The notes under the pieces: model-generated
The model's input: the letters and a program-made list of their open reading frames with translations, nothing else
Database searches by the model: none
Told to the model about the DNA's origin: nothing
Shown: positions 1-8,430 of the stretch, in pieces
How the letters are laid out: every line of letters starts with the position of its first letter
Position numbering within the stretch: the stretch's first letter is position 1
Program-made: the position numbers and the translations under genes
Assembly: GCA_023229245.1 (NCBI GenBank)
Contig: JALNZU010000036.1
Span: 1-30,119, forward strand
DNA from: Bacteroidales bacterium
GTDB lineage: Bacteria; Bacteroidota; Bacteroidia; Bacteroidales; F082
Length of the DNA: 30,119 bases
Direction: 5' to 3'

Positions 1-1011
1 GGAAGTAGTGAAGATTGGGTCGGACCAATAAAGCAAACCTCAGATGGAGGCTATATCGTTGCCGGTCATAGCAGTTCTAATGATGGAGATGTTAGCCAAA
101 ATTATGGAGGAAATGATTATTGGATAGTGAAGTTAGATGAAATCGGTAATATAGAATGGGAAAAGTCTTTAGGTGGGAGTGGAGAAGATATTGCTGCTGA
201 TCTGCTGCAAGTTTCGGATGGAGGTTATATAGTCGTAGGCTACAGCAGTTCCAATGATGGAGATGTAAGTCAGAATTACGGTGGAAGTGATTATTGGATA
301 GTGAAGTTAGATGATGTCGGCAATATAGAGTGGGAAAAATCTTTAGGTGGGAGCAGGGAGGATATTGCCACAAGCCTGCAGCAGACTTCTGATGGCGGAT
401 ATATTGTAGCAGGTCACAGCAGTTCTAATGATGGAGATGTCAGCGGGAATCAGGGAGGTTATGACTATTGGATTGTAAAATTGGATAATGCTGGTAATCT
501 TCGGTGGGAGAGGTCTTTAGGTGGGAATGGTGACGATATGGCCTATACTGTTCAACAAACTTCTGATGGCGGATATGTGTTAGCCGGAGAAAGCAATTCA
601 GAAAGCGGAGACGTCAGTGGAAACCATGGCTTAATAGATGCCTGGATAGTAAAATTAGATAATTCAGGTAATCTTGAATGGCAAAAATCTTTGGGTGGTA
701 GCAGCTACGATGCGGCGGTATCTATACGGCAAGTGCCGGATGGCGGTTACATCTTATCAGGCTATACCGCTTCAAATGATGGCGATGTCAGCGGGAATCA
801 TGGAAGTCATGATTTTTGGATGGTAAAAGTAGATCATACCGGTAATATGCTATGGCAGAAAACCCTTGGAGGCACTAGTGTAGATATCGCTTTATATAAC
901 TCACTAACCAATGATGGTGGTTTTATCATGACTGGTGCCAGTCTGTCAAACAATGGTGATGTCAGCGGAAATCATGGAGATTTTGATTATTGGATAGTCA
1001 AACTCTCTGCA
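1..1011 (+). repeat. Tandem 174-bp coding repeats
   Basis: Repeat units begin at 166, 340, 514, 688 and 862, exactly 174 bases apart, with a partial unit from base 1. Units 0 to 2 are very close in nucleotide sequence (compare 119-180 with 293-355); later units are more diverged. This suggests recent duplication or gene conversion at the upstream end. Confidence 0.85.
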
Positions 1012-1275
1012 GAAACAGTTGGTGCTGATGAAATGTACGCCCGCAACAGCATGGTTGTTTATCCTAACCCTGCTACCGATTTACTCACTGTCACAGGCAT
1101 TTCTCCGAAAACTGAATTGAGCATTACAAATATGTTTGACGAAATTATACTTAAAACTGTTGTGCAAAACGATATTGAATCCATAGATATTTCAAATCTT
1201 CAAAGCGGTGCGTATATTATCCAAGCAACAACATTAGGTGCTGTAAAAATAAATAAGAAATTCATAAAGCACTAA
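1..1275 (+). CDS. T9SS-sorted repeat protein, 5' end cut by the window
   Basis: The frame is open from base 1, so the start lies upstream of the window. The visible 424 residues hold about six copies of a 58-residue repeat. Each has the core DGGYI..G.S.SNDGDVS.N.G..D.WIVKLD..GN..W.KSLGG, a pattern typical of beta-propeller-like surface proteins. After about residue 340 comes a type A T9SS C-terminal sorting domain: VVYPNPATD, then an Ig-like strand pattern ending in basic INKKFIKH. This implies export by the Sec system, passage through the type IX machinery and attachment at, or release from, the cell surface. The ligand or substrate is unknown. A rho-independent terminator follows the stop. 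The repeat class and sorting domain are clear; the biological role is not. Confidence 0.85.
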   Translation, partial: GSSEDWVGPIKQTSDGGYIVAGHSSSNDGDVSQNYGGNDYWIVKLDEIGNIEWEKSLGGSGEDIAADLLQVSDGGYIVVGYSSSNDGDVSQNYGGSDYWIVKLDDVGNIEWEKSLGGSREDIATSLQQTSDGGYIVAGHSSSNDGDVSGNQGGYDYWIVKLDNAGNLRWERSLGGNGDDMAYTVQQTSDGGYVLAGESNSESGDVSGNHGLIDAWIVKLDNSGNLEWQKSLGGSSYDAAVSIRQVPDGGYILSGYTASNDGDVSGNHGSHDFWMVKVDHTGNMLWQKTLGGTSVDIALYNSLTNDGGFIMTGASLSNNGDVSGNHGDFDYWIVKLSAETVGADEMYARNSMVVYPNPATDLLTVTGISPKTELSITNMFDEIILKTVVQNDIESIDISNLQSGAYIIQATTLGAVKINKKFIKH

Positions 1276-1295
1276 TCTTATAGGTGTTGATTATA

Positions 1296-1339
1296 AAGCC
1301 TGCAAATCTTTTTATTACCATAAGGTTGCAGGCTTTTTT
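1296..1339 (+). terminator. Rho-independent terminator of the first T9SS gene
   Basis: A perfect 10-bp stem pairs AAGCCTGCAA (1296-1305) with TTGCAGGCTT (1326-1335) around a 20-base loop and runs into a T tract to 1339. It lies 21 bases after the stop codon. Confidence 0.85.
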
Positions 1340-1366
1340 CAAATAACAAATCACCTGTTTATGTGA

Positions 1367-1397
1367 TTGACAAACCGGATTTTCTTTAGTTCTTTTG
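1367..1397 (+). promoter_or_regulatory. Possible promoter for the 1444-3044 pair
   Basis: TTG at 1367-1369, a 20-base spacer and TTCTTTTG at 1390-1397 approximate the Bacteroidota pattern TTG-N19/20-TAnnTTTG with one mismatch in the -7 element. It lies about 47 bases before the start at 1444. Confidence 0.35.
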
Positions 1398-1443
1398 TAA
1401 GGTTAAAAAAAACAACCTACCATTTAATCAACAACTAATTAGT

Positions 1444-1932
1444 ATGAATAGAGATTATCATAAAACGATGATGCTATCGGTGATTGCATTATTGATAACA
1501 GGATTATCCATTGCCCAAACTTCTGTCAATACTTCAGGCGGGACAGGGTCGGGATATGAAGGAACAACCACCTATTCCATAGGACAAATAATAGTTACTG
1601 CTGAATCAGGGCAGAATGGTTCTGTAACTCACGGCATACAACAGTCTTTTGAAATGTATTTATTGAATAATTCGGAAACTGCCTCACCCAAACTTAGTAT
1701 GAAAGTGTTTCCTAATCCAGCAACAGATTATGTAGTCCTTGAGATAAAGGAACCAACTATGGAAACCTACTCGTATCGGCTTTTCAATACGCAAGGAAAT
1801 ATACTAGAAAGTGATAAAATAGCGGATCAGCAAACAGAGATTGACATTAAACACTTACCATCTCAGGTTTATTTCCTCCAAGTTTATGAGCATATAAAAC
1901 CAATCCAATCGATTATAATTATCAAATATTAG
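1444..1932 (+). CDS. Short T9SS type A sorting-domain protein
   Basis: This is a small secreted protein of 162 residues. It has an N-terminal signal peptide (hydrophobic MMLSVIALLITGLSIAQ, cleavage probably after Gln25). A short Gly/Ser/Thr-rich segment containing SIGQIIVT and GSVTHGIQQSFE follows, a pattern I recognise from many small Bacteroidota proteins. About 80 residues of type A T9SS sorting domain (VFPNPATDYVVLEI, ending in SIIIIKY) close it. Little is left besides sorting signal and this segment, so it may be a surface-exposed structural or accessory partner of the next gene, whose ATG is 5 bases after this stop. Function is unknown. Confidence 0.8.
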   Translation: MNRDYHKTMMLSVIALLITGLSIAQTSVNTSGGTGSGYEGTTTYSIGQIIVTAESGQNGSVTHGIQQSFEMYLLNNSETASPKLSMKVFPNPATDYVVLEIKEPTMETYSYRLFNTQGNILESDKIADQQTEIDIKHLPSQVYFLQVYEHIKPIQSIIIIKY

Positions 1933-1937
1933 ACACT

Positions 1938-3044
1938 ATGAAAACTTTATCAGCCACTATTATTATTGTATTCCTCTCAGTTTGCCTATTAGGTCAAACA
2001 CCTGATAAAATGAGTTATCAGGCAATCATCAGAAACAACTACGGACAACTGATAACCAATCAAAACATTGGAATACAGATCAGCTTGCTGCAAGGATCGG
2101 CAAGTGGGGCAACAATGTACGTCGAATACCATATGACCACAACTAATATAAATGGGATGGTTTCACTTGAAATCGGTGCCGGAATTGCCATAAGTGGCGA
2201 TTTCTCATCACTTGATTGGTCAAATGGGCCTTACTTTATTAAAGTAGAAACTGATATCAACGGCGGTAACAACTATACTATTAGCGGAACAAGTCAGTTA
2301 TTGAGCGTTCCTTATTCATTGTATTCAAAAAACGGATTAAAACCTGGTACCAATATAGGTGAGTTGTTGTATTGGAATGGACAGCAATGGTCAAGTCTCA
2401 GCCCTGGAACTGAGGGAAGCGTTTTAACCTTAGTGAATGGGATACCTAAGTGGAAGGGTAGGGGGTTTGGTGATGTTGTAAACCCGGTGACAGGCAAAAT
2501 ATGGATGGATAGAAATCTTGGTGCATCACAGCTAGCTACCTCTTCAACCGATGAAAATGCATATGGTGATCTGTATCAATGGGGACGAGCTACAGATGGT
2601 CATGAAAAACGAAGTTCTACCACAAGCAAAATACCGAGTAAGACAGATAATCCGGATCATGGCTATTTTATCACAACGCTTGATGACCCTTATGATTGGC
2701 ACTATCCCCAAAATGATAGTTTATGGCAAGGTGTGAACGGCATTAACAATCCCTGTCCACACGGATACCGAATACCCACCATTTCAGAATGGGAGGAAGA
2801 AAGACAAAGCTGGAGTAGTAATGATGCTGATGGTGCTTTTGCCTCTCCGTTAAAACTAACTGTCGGCGGTTTTCGAACAAACACTAACGGGACTTGTACG
2901 GATGCTGGCTCAGATGGCTTCTATTGGAGCACTACAGCAGACGGTTCCGATGCGTTATATCTTTATGTGTTGAATAATCATGCCGGAATTTATCACGAAT
3001 ATCGGGCTTATGGATTTTCTGTCAGATGTATCAAAGATCAGTAA
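1938..3044 (+). CDS. Secreted FISUMP-domain protein
   Basis: The 368-residue protein has a signal peptide (KTLSATIIIVFLSVCLLGQ). An N-terminal domain (about residues 22-135, PDKMSYQAIIRNNYGQLI through LLSVPYSLYSKN) is frequent in Bacteroidota surface proteins. A short linker leads to a C-terminal FISUMP (Fibrobacter succinogenes major paralogous) domain from about residue 178. That domain contains GKIWMDRNLGASQ, YGDLYQWGR, PCPHGYRIPTISEW and the terminal GFSVRCIKD. No T9SS tail is visible, so it may stay associated with another exported protein. It is probably co-transcribed with the 162-residue gene just upstream. The domain call is firm; the molecular role is not known. Confidence 0.82.
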   Translation: MKTLSATIIIVFLSVCLLGQTPDKMSYQAIIRNNYGQLITNQNIGIQISLLQGSASGATMYVEYHMTTTNINGMVSLEIGAGIAISGDFSSLDWSNGPYFIKVETDINGGNNYTISGTSQLLSVPYSLYSKNGLKPGTNIGELLYWNGQQWSSLSPGTEGSVLTLVNGIPKWKGRGFGDVVNPVTGKIWMDRNLGASQLATSSTDENAYGDLYQWGRATDGHEKRSSTTSKIPSKTDNPDHGYFITTLDDPYDWHYPQNDSLWQGVNGINNPCPHGYRIPTISEWEEERQSWSSNDADGAFASPLKLTVGGFRTNTNGTCTDAGSDGFYWSTTADGSDALYLYVLNNHAGIYHEYRAYGFSVRCIKDQ

Positions 3045-3150
3045 GAGACAAAGTATGAGATTGTAAAGGTGAGCTATTAAGTGGCTGTGTAAATGGTTTC
3101 CATTAGTCTTATTTTTTGGCAGATATTTTTTTCAAAAAAGAAAAAAATAG

Positions 3151-3179
3151 TTGCACACACCAAAACTTTTGTACCTTTG
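3151..3179 (+). promoter_or_regulatory. Promoter of the tRNA-Gly/tRNA-Leu unit
   Basis: TTG (3151-3153), an 18-base spacer and a perfect TACCTTTG (3172-3179) match the Bacteroidota housekeeping promoter. It lies 20 bases before the tRNA-Gly 5' end, and an A/T-rich run precedes it. Confidence 0.7.
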
Positions 3180-3199
3180 CATCGTTTTAAGACTGATCA

Positions 3200-3275
<76 letters not shown>

Positions 3276-3281
3276 CAAACT

Positions 3282-3309
3282 ATCCCGATATACTCAATCG
3301 GGATTTTTT
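3282..3309 (+). terminator. Hairpin terminator between the two tRNAs
   Basis: ATCCCGAT (3282-3289) pairs perfectly with ATCGGGAT (3297-3304) around a 7-base loop, followed by TTTTTT. No promoter of the usual form is seen between it and tRNA-Leu, so readthrough may feed the second tRNA. Confidence 0.75.
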
Positions 3310-3321
3310 GTCCAAGCCGTT

Positions 3322-3406
3322 GCCCGAGTGGTGGAATAGGTAGACACGAAGGACTTAAAATCCTTTGGCCATTGCGGCCGTACCGGTTCGATTCCGGTCT
3401 CGGGTA
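3322..3406 (+). tRNA. tRNA-Leu (anticodon TAA)
   Basis: The acceptor stem GCCCGAG (3322-3328) pairs with CTCGGGT (3399-3405) including one G-T pair. The anticodon arm GGACTTAAAATCC carries TAA. A long variable arm (TGGCCATTGCGGCCG region) identifies a class II tRNA. The T-arm is GGTTCGATTCC and A3406 is the discriminator. CCA is not encoded, unlike the neighbouring tRNA-Gly. Confidence 0.95.
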
Positions 3407-3413
3407 CAAAAAA

Positions 3414-3439
3414 AACCTGAATGCAATCTCATTCAGGTT
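3414..3439. terminator. Bidirectional terminator between tRNA-Leu and the carbonic anhydrase gene
   Basis: AACCTGAATG (3414-3423) pairs perfectly with CATTCAGGTT (3430-3439) around a 6-base loop. A T tract on the plus side (3437-3444) and an A tract on the other (3408-3415) allow termination of both converging units. The minus-strand stop codon (3429-3431) lies inside the hairpin. Confidence 0.85.
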
Positions 3440-3992
3440 TTTTTGTGCTATCGCTCTCACCTTCCAATACATGTATATCCGGATCGTGCCAACTGGCATA
3501 CATAGTATACGAACGGGCAATACGCAACACCTCACCTTCCAACAGATCTTTGTCAATACTCTTGATCTTTTTGGCCGGAATGCCGGCATATACACTGCCT
3601 GATTCGACTACCGTGTCTTTTGAAATTAGAGCACCGGCAGCAATGATGGAATTACTTTCAATCACTGCGCCATCCATGATGATAGCTCCCATGCCTACCA
3701 ATACATTGTCGTGAATAGTACAGCCGTGAATAATAGCCCGGTGGGCGATAGATACATTATTCCCGATATTGACCGGTGCTTTTTGATAGGTACAATGGAT
3801 GATAGCCCCATCTTGTATATTCACCTGATTCCCTATCCGGATATAGTGAACATCGCCTCGTAGCACCGCATTGAACCATACGCTGCAATTGTCACCCATA
3901 ATTACATCACCCACTATAGTAGCATTTTCGGCTATATAACAGTTTTTACCTAAAACAGGATATATACCCTTTACCGCTCGTATCAATGCCAT
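3429..3992 (-). CDS. Gamma-class carbonic anhydrase family protein
   Basis: The 187-residue left-handed beta-helix protein is built of hexapeptide repeats ([LIV]-G-x4). It carries the gamma-carbonic anhydrase signature. His66 (IIHCT), His84 (IAHRA) and His89 (IIHGC) are the expected metal ligands. Arg45 and Asp47 (LRGDV) and Gln60 (NIQDG) match the conserved accessory residues. Length fits the compact YrdA/PaaY/CaiE-like subgroup, not all members of which have proven activity. It is 24 bases downstream of sucB on the same strand and probably the last gene of a sucA-sucB operon. The likely reaction is CO2/bicarbonate interconversion by a trimer in the cytoplasm. Another acyl- or metal-binding role cannot be excluded. 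Confidence 0.85.
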   Translation of the reverse strand: MALIRAVKGIYPVLGKNCYIAENATIVGDVIMGDNCSVWFNAVLRGDVHYIRIGNQVNIQDGAIIHCTYQKAPVNIGNNVSIAHRAIIHGCTIHDNVLVGMGAIIMDGAVIESNSIIAAGALISKDTVVESGSVYAGIPAKKIKSIDKDLLEGEVLRIARSYTMYASWHDPDIHVLEGESDSTKKPE

Positions 3993-4016
3993 GATGACAA
4001 TTTTTACTGTTAGACT

Positions 4017-5324
4017 TTACAGATCAAGCAAGACCTCCATCGGATCCTGAGCTGCAAACAGCATACGGGCAGGATTTTCAAGCATTTCTTTCACTTTCAC
4101 CAAAAATCCCACTGATTCACGGCCATCAATAATACGATGGTCATAACTGAGGGCAATATACATCATAGGATGTATCTCCACCTTCCCGTTGACGGCTATG
4201 GGGCGCTCCACTATATTATGCATTCCCAATATAGCCGATTGAGGCGGGTTGATGATAGGGGTTGACATCATACTTCCAAACACACCACCATTAGTGATGG
4301 TAAATGTACCCCCACTCATCTCGTCTAAGGTGAGTTTGTTTTCTCTGGCTTTAGTAGCCAACTCTTTCACTGCATGTTCGATTTGTGCCAGACTAAGTGT
4401 TTCGGCATTCCGTATCACAGGAACCACTAATCCTTTAGGTCCTGACACAGCAATGCTGATATCCACAAAGTCAAAGCTTACTATATCATCGCCATCAATC
4501 TGGGCATTCACCTGCGGAAACCATCTGAGGGCCTCGGTTACAGCTTTGGTGAAAAACGACATAAATCCTAAACCGATCTGATGCTTTGACTTAAAAGTCT
4601 CTTTGTATTTATTGCGCAAGTCAATAATAGCTGTCATATTCACCTCGTTAAAGGTTGTCAGCATGGCTGTTTCGTTTTTAACCGACACCAATCGTTCTGA
4701 TACTTTTTTACGTAGTGTTGACATCCGTTTCTTTTCACTTAATCGGCTGCCGCTCCATGAGGGAGCTGTTGAAGCTACTACGGAAGGAGGTGTTACAGGC
4801 GTGCCTGTTTGTTGAGAGTTAAAAAACTGTATATCTGTCTTACTGAAGCGATACTGTCTGACAATTTCCAGTAGTTGGGTCTCGCTCAGGTTTTCCTCTT
4901 CCATCAGTTTTCGTGCAAGTGGAGAGATATTTAATTCCTGCTTAGTTTGAGCTACAGCTTCGGCTACGATTGCCGGACTTGCAGCTTCAGGCTTTATTGG
5001 TTCCTTAGCGGCAGCCTGTGGCTCGGCCTTTGTTTGGACAGGCTCAGCTTTGGCTTGAGGTTTTGCAGGCTTTGCGGCAGCTGCTTCAGCTTCTTCTATG
5101 ACAGCTACTACAGTATTGACTTCAATAGTCTGTCCTTCTTCAACTTTATGACGTATAATACCCGATACTTCTGCAGCTATGCTCAATGTAGCTTTGTCCG
5201 AGTCTATCTCAGCTATCTCTTGATTTTTTTCTACATATTCGCCATCAGCCACAAGCCAGTTAGCTAACTGTACCTCGGTAATGGATTCGCCCGGGCTGGG
5301 TACTTTGATCTCTATTATGCTCAT
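4017..5324 (-). CDS. sucB: 2-Oxoglutarate dehydrogenase E2, dihydrolipoyllysine succinyltransferase
   Basis: This is the E2 core of the 2-oxoglutarate dehydrogenase complex, which transfers the succinyl group from lipoamide to CoA (TCA cycle). Residues 1-77 are a lipoyl domain with the lipoylation site Lys44 in IDSDKATLS. An Ala/Pro/Lys-rich flexible linker (78-130) follows, then a subunit-binding region (132-168), then the catalytic domain ending with SYDHRIIDGRESVGF (His396, Asp400). I chose the ATG at 5322-5324 (MSIIEIKVPSPGES), which matches the family N-terminus. An in-frame ATG at 5360 would add 12 residues and overlap sucA by 11 bases. The subunit-binding region lacks the usual Gly-rich GTGxGGR loop. 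No E3 gene is nearby, so E3 must be encoded elsewhere. Confidence 0.93.
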   Translation of the reverse strand: MSIIEIKVPSPGESITEVQLANWLVADGEYVEKNQEIAEIDSDKATLSIAAEVSGIIRHKVEEGQTIEVNTVVAVIEEAEAAAAKPAKPQAKAEPVQTKAEPQAAAKEPIKPEAASPAIVAEAVAQTKQELNISPLARKLMEEENLSETQLLEIVRQYRFSKTDIQFFNSQQTGTPVTPPSVVASTAPSWSGSRLSEKKRMSTLRKKVSERLVSVKNETAMLTTFNEVNMTAIIDLRNKYKETFKSKHQIGLGFMSFFTKAVTEALRWFPQVNAQIDGDDIVSFDFVDISIAVSGPKGLVVPVIRNAETLSLAQIEHAVKELATKARENKLTLDEMSGGTFTITNGGVFGSMMSTPIINPPQSAILGMHNIVERPIAVNGKVEIHPMMYIALSYDHRIIDGRESVGFLVKVKEMLENPARMLFAAQDPMEVLLDL

Positions 5325-5349
5325 AGGTTTATGGATTGTTGTTATTTTC

Positions 5350-8214
5350 TTATTCTTCATTAGCCTTTAACTTACGTTCGGCGCTGTGAAACTTACTATC
5401 AATCATATCTACCTTCATGTCTTTTAGCTCTTGTTCAAACGACATCCATCTGTTTCCAATACATATCATGCCGCAGTCTTCATCTACCAATGGACAGTCG
5501 CAAGCGTTGAAGGCTTTGTCTAATATTTTCTGGTGTCTGATTACATGGAACTTCGATGATCCGGTAGCAGGGCTTCCACTTTCAGGGCGTGCTACTAAAC
5601 CTAATCTGATTTCGGTGCAGGCATGTTCAATATATCTCCAGGCACCCATATTCAAGGGTTCTTCCTGTACCCAGATATGAAACTGGGCATTCACATATTT
5701 TGCCACTATAGCTTTTATCTGATCCTTAGGTAGGGGATACAACTGTTCAAGCCTTACCAATGCTACCGTATCATCATATTTAGCTTCTCTTTCTTCCAAC
5801 AGATCGTAATATATTTTGCCGGAGCAGAAGATCACTTTTTTGACCTTTTCAACGGTAACGTATTCATCATCTATTACTTCTCTGAATTGTCCTTGTACCA
5901 ACTCATCTATGTCTGATATACATCTATGGTGTCGGAGTAATGATTTTGGTGTAAAGATAATCAGCGGTTTACGGAATGGGCGGTTAAGCTGTCGACGCAG
6001 TATATGGAAAAAGTTTGCCGGTGTAGTACAGTTAGCTACTTGTATATTATTCTCGGCGCATAAGGTCAAAAATCGTTCGATGCGTGCACTTGAATGTTCA
6101 GGCCCTTGACCTTCATATCCATGTGGCAGGAGCACTACTAGATCGTTCATCACATTCCATTTTTCTTCTGCACTGCTGATAAATTGGTCAAATACGATCT
6201 GGGCGCCATTATTGAAATCGCCAAACTGGGCTTCCCAGATTGTGAGGGTAAAAGGCGAAGCTAATGAATAGCCGTATTCAAATCCTAATACACCGTATTC
6301 TGAAAGCAATGAGTTATACACATCAAATTTAGCTTGATTGTTGCTCAGGTTGTTGAGTGGTACGTATTCCTGCTCCGAATCTTCGACCCGTAACATGGCG
6401 TGCCGGTGCGAAAAGGTGCCGCGGGCCACATCTTGTCCGCTCAGCCTGACAGGATGCCCTTCGACCAACAGACTGCCATAAGCAAGCAGCTCGGCTAATG
6501 CCCAGTCCACCTTTTTATCTTCAAAATACAGTTTATGACGTTGATCCTGTAGCCGCATCGTTTTACGGAAAAACTTCAGCTCCTTAGGCAGGCTGGTCAG
6601 CTTCGTAGCTATGGCATCCAACTGCTCTTTTGGGAATCCTGTTTGAGGCGACTGTAAAAAATCAGCTTTAGTAGCTTTACGAATGTCTTTCCATGTCTCA
6701 TTCAAAAAATTGGTGATCTGTGTTTTTTGCTGCTCATGCGATATTTTCAGACTTTCTTCCAGAATATCCAAATGGCGTTTTTCCATCTCATCTACTGCTT
6801 GCTGGGTGATGACCCCTTCGGCTATGAGTTGTTTAGCATATATATCGCGTGTGTTAGGATGCTTTTCTATGGCTTTATATAAGAGAGGCTGTGTGAATCG
6901 TGGCTCATCGCCTTCGTTATGACCGTATTTCCTGTAACATAACAGATCTACATACACATCTTTATTAAATTTCTCGCGTATTTCCATAGCCATTTGTACG
7001 GCATATACTACAGCTTCAGGATCATCACCATTAACGTGAAACACAGGTGATTGTGTCACTTTGGCAATATCGGTACAATAAATGCTGGATCTGCCATCTA
7101 AATAGTCGGTAGTAAATCCTACCTGATTATTGATGACTAAATGAATAGTCCCACCTGTGCGGTATCCTTTCAGCTCCGACATCTGCGCTACCTCATATAC
7201 GATTCCCTGACCGGCTATGGAAGCATCACCATGAATGAGTATGGGCACTACTTTTTTCATATCGCCCTGATAAATCAGGTCAATTTTTGCTCTGGCTATG
7301 CCTTCTACTATCGGGTTCACTGCTTCAAGATGTGATGGGTTAGGGCTCAAGGTCAGCTTTAGGCTCTCGCCATTAGTGGCCTTTCGTTCGATGGTATGAC
7401 CCATATGATATTTCACATCTCCTAACAGGGATTCGTCTTCATATTCTTTGCCTTCAAACTCGCTAAAGATATCCTGATAAGGTTTTCTTAGTGTGTTTGC
7501 TAACACATTCAGCCGTCCTCGGTGTGCCATCCCAATCACTAACTCTTTGGTGCCTAACTCAGCACCCTTTTCTAATATAGCGTCTAAAGCAGGGATTAAC
7601 GATTCGCAGCCTTCAAGTGAAAACCGCTTTTGACCGGGAAACTTAATATGACTGAATTTCTCAAAATTAACAGCCCTATCAAGCTTTTGTAAGATGAAAC
7701 GTTTTTCTTCGGCAGTATATGAAGGTTTATTTTGTACCGGCTCCATTTTTTTAAGCAGCCAATCAACTAACTCTATGTTTCGTATGAACATAAATTCCGC
7801 TCCAAACGTACGGCAGTAGGTCTCTTGCAAAGTCTCTACTATTTTACTCAGCCTGGCAGGCCCTATACCTATTTCGTTACCTGCTTCAAAAACCGTGTCT
7901 AAGTCTTTGGATGTCAGTCCGAAATTTTCTATATCTAATGTAGGAGCATAAGAACGGCGTTTACGTACCGGATTGGTGAGTGTAAACAGATGACCTCTTT
8001 TTCTGTAATCGTCTATCAGACTTACAACTTTGAACTCGTTGGATGTGACAACCTGATGCTTGTGCTCAGGTTTATAATCCTTAGCTGCAAAATCGAAGCC
8101 TTCAAAAAACCGACGCCAGGAAGGATCAATAGCCTGCGGATTGTTGCGAAACTGCTTGTATAAATCCTCGATAACTATGGGATCACTGCTGTTGAGAAAA
8201 GAATAATTATCCAT
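5350..8214 (-). CDS. sucA: 2-Oxoglutarate dehydrogenase E1 component
   Basis: The 954-residue thiamine-diphosphate enzyme decarboxylates 2-oxoglutarate and reductively succinylates E2. The N-terminal segment (SFLNSSDPIVIEDLYKQFRNNP..VDPSWRRFF-like) is the E1o E2/E3-docking region. GMAHRGRLNVL lies near residue 230, and the ThDP/Mg motif region HGDASIAGQGIVYE..INNQVGFTT near 325-360. The pyrimidine-binding domain contains WEAQFGDFNNGAQIVFDQF and LPHGYEGQGPEHSSARIERFL. Length is close to the E. coli enzyme. sucB starts 25 bases after its stop. A TAATTTTG promoter element lies 25 bases upstream. Confidence 0.97.
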   Translation of the reverse strand: MDNYSFLNSSDPIVIEDLYKQFRNNPQAIDPSWRRFFEGFDFAAKDYKPEHKHQVVTSNEFKVVSLIDDYRKRGHLFTLTNPVRKRRSYAPTLDIENFGLTSKDLDTVFEAGNEIGIGPARLSKIVETLQETYCRTFGAEFMFIRNIELVDWLLKKMEPVQNKPSYTAEEKRFILQKLDRAVNFEKFSHIKFPGQKRFSLEGCESLIPALDAILEKGAELGTKELVIGMAHRGRLNVLANTLRKPYQDIFSEFEGKEYEDESLLGDVKYHMGHTIERKATNGESLKLTLSPNPSHLEAVNPIVEGIARAKIDLIYQGDMKKVVPILIHGDASIAGQGIVYEVAQMSELKGYRTGGTIHLVINNQVGFTTDYLDGRSSIYCTDIAKVTQSPVFHVNGDDPEAVVYAVQMAMEIREKFNKDVYVDLLCYRKYGHNEGDEPRFTQPLLYKAIEKHPNTRDIYAKQLIAEGVITQQAVDEMEKRHLDILEESLKISHEQQKTQITNFLNETWKDIRKATKADFLQSPQTGFPKEQLDAIATKLTSLPKELKFFRKTMRLQDQRHKLYFEDKKVDWALAELLAYGSLLVEGHPVRLSGQDVARGTFSHRHAMLRVEDSEQEYVPLNNLSNNQAKFDVYNSLLSEYGVLGFEYGYSLASPFTLTIWEAQFGDFNNGAQIVFDQFISSAEEKWNVMNDLVVLLPHGYEGQGPEHSSARIERFLTLCAENNIQVANCTTPANFFHILRRQLNRPFRKPLIIFTPKSLLRHHRCISDIDELVQGQFREVIDDEYVTVEKVKKVIFCSGKIYYDLLEEREAKYDDTVALVRLEQLYPLPKDQIKAIVAKYVNAQFHIWVQEEPLNMGAWRYIEHACTEIRLGLVARPESGSPATGSSKFHVIRHQKILDKAFNACDCPLVDEDCGMICIGNRWMSFEQELKDMKVDMIDSKFHSAERKLKANEE

Positions 8215-8238
8215 GGAAAAGCTTCTTTAAATATAAAG

Positions 8239-8246
8239 CAAAATTA
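8239..8246 (-). promoter_or_regulatory. -7 element of the sucA-sucB-carbonic anhydrase unit
   Basis: The minus strand reads TAATTTTG, a perfect TAnnTTTG, 24 bases before the sucA ATG. A clear -33 TTG at the right distance is not visible. Confidence 0.5.
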
Positions 8247-8373
8247 GTAATAATTCAAGACTTTAAGTACCGAAATCATTTACTATCGTTAAGAAAGCTA
8301 AAAAGGAACAAATATAGTTGCTACATCAGCAGTACAAGCAATTTTTTTTGGCGGTTACATACCTTTTTAACAC

Positions 8374-8413
8374 AAAAAAAGCGACTTACCGTACTAGCCA
8401 GAAAGTCGCTTTT
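8374..8413 (-). terminator. Terminator of the ferredoxin gene
   Basis: AAAAGCGACTT (8377-8387) pairs with AAGTCGCTTTT (8403-8413), an 11-bp perfect stem. On the minus strand it is followed by a T tract (plus-strand A run 8374-8380). It lies 17 bases after the ferredoxin stop. Confidence 0.85.
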
Positions 8414-8430
8414 CGTATAGAACCTATGTG

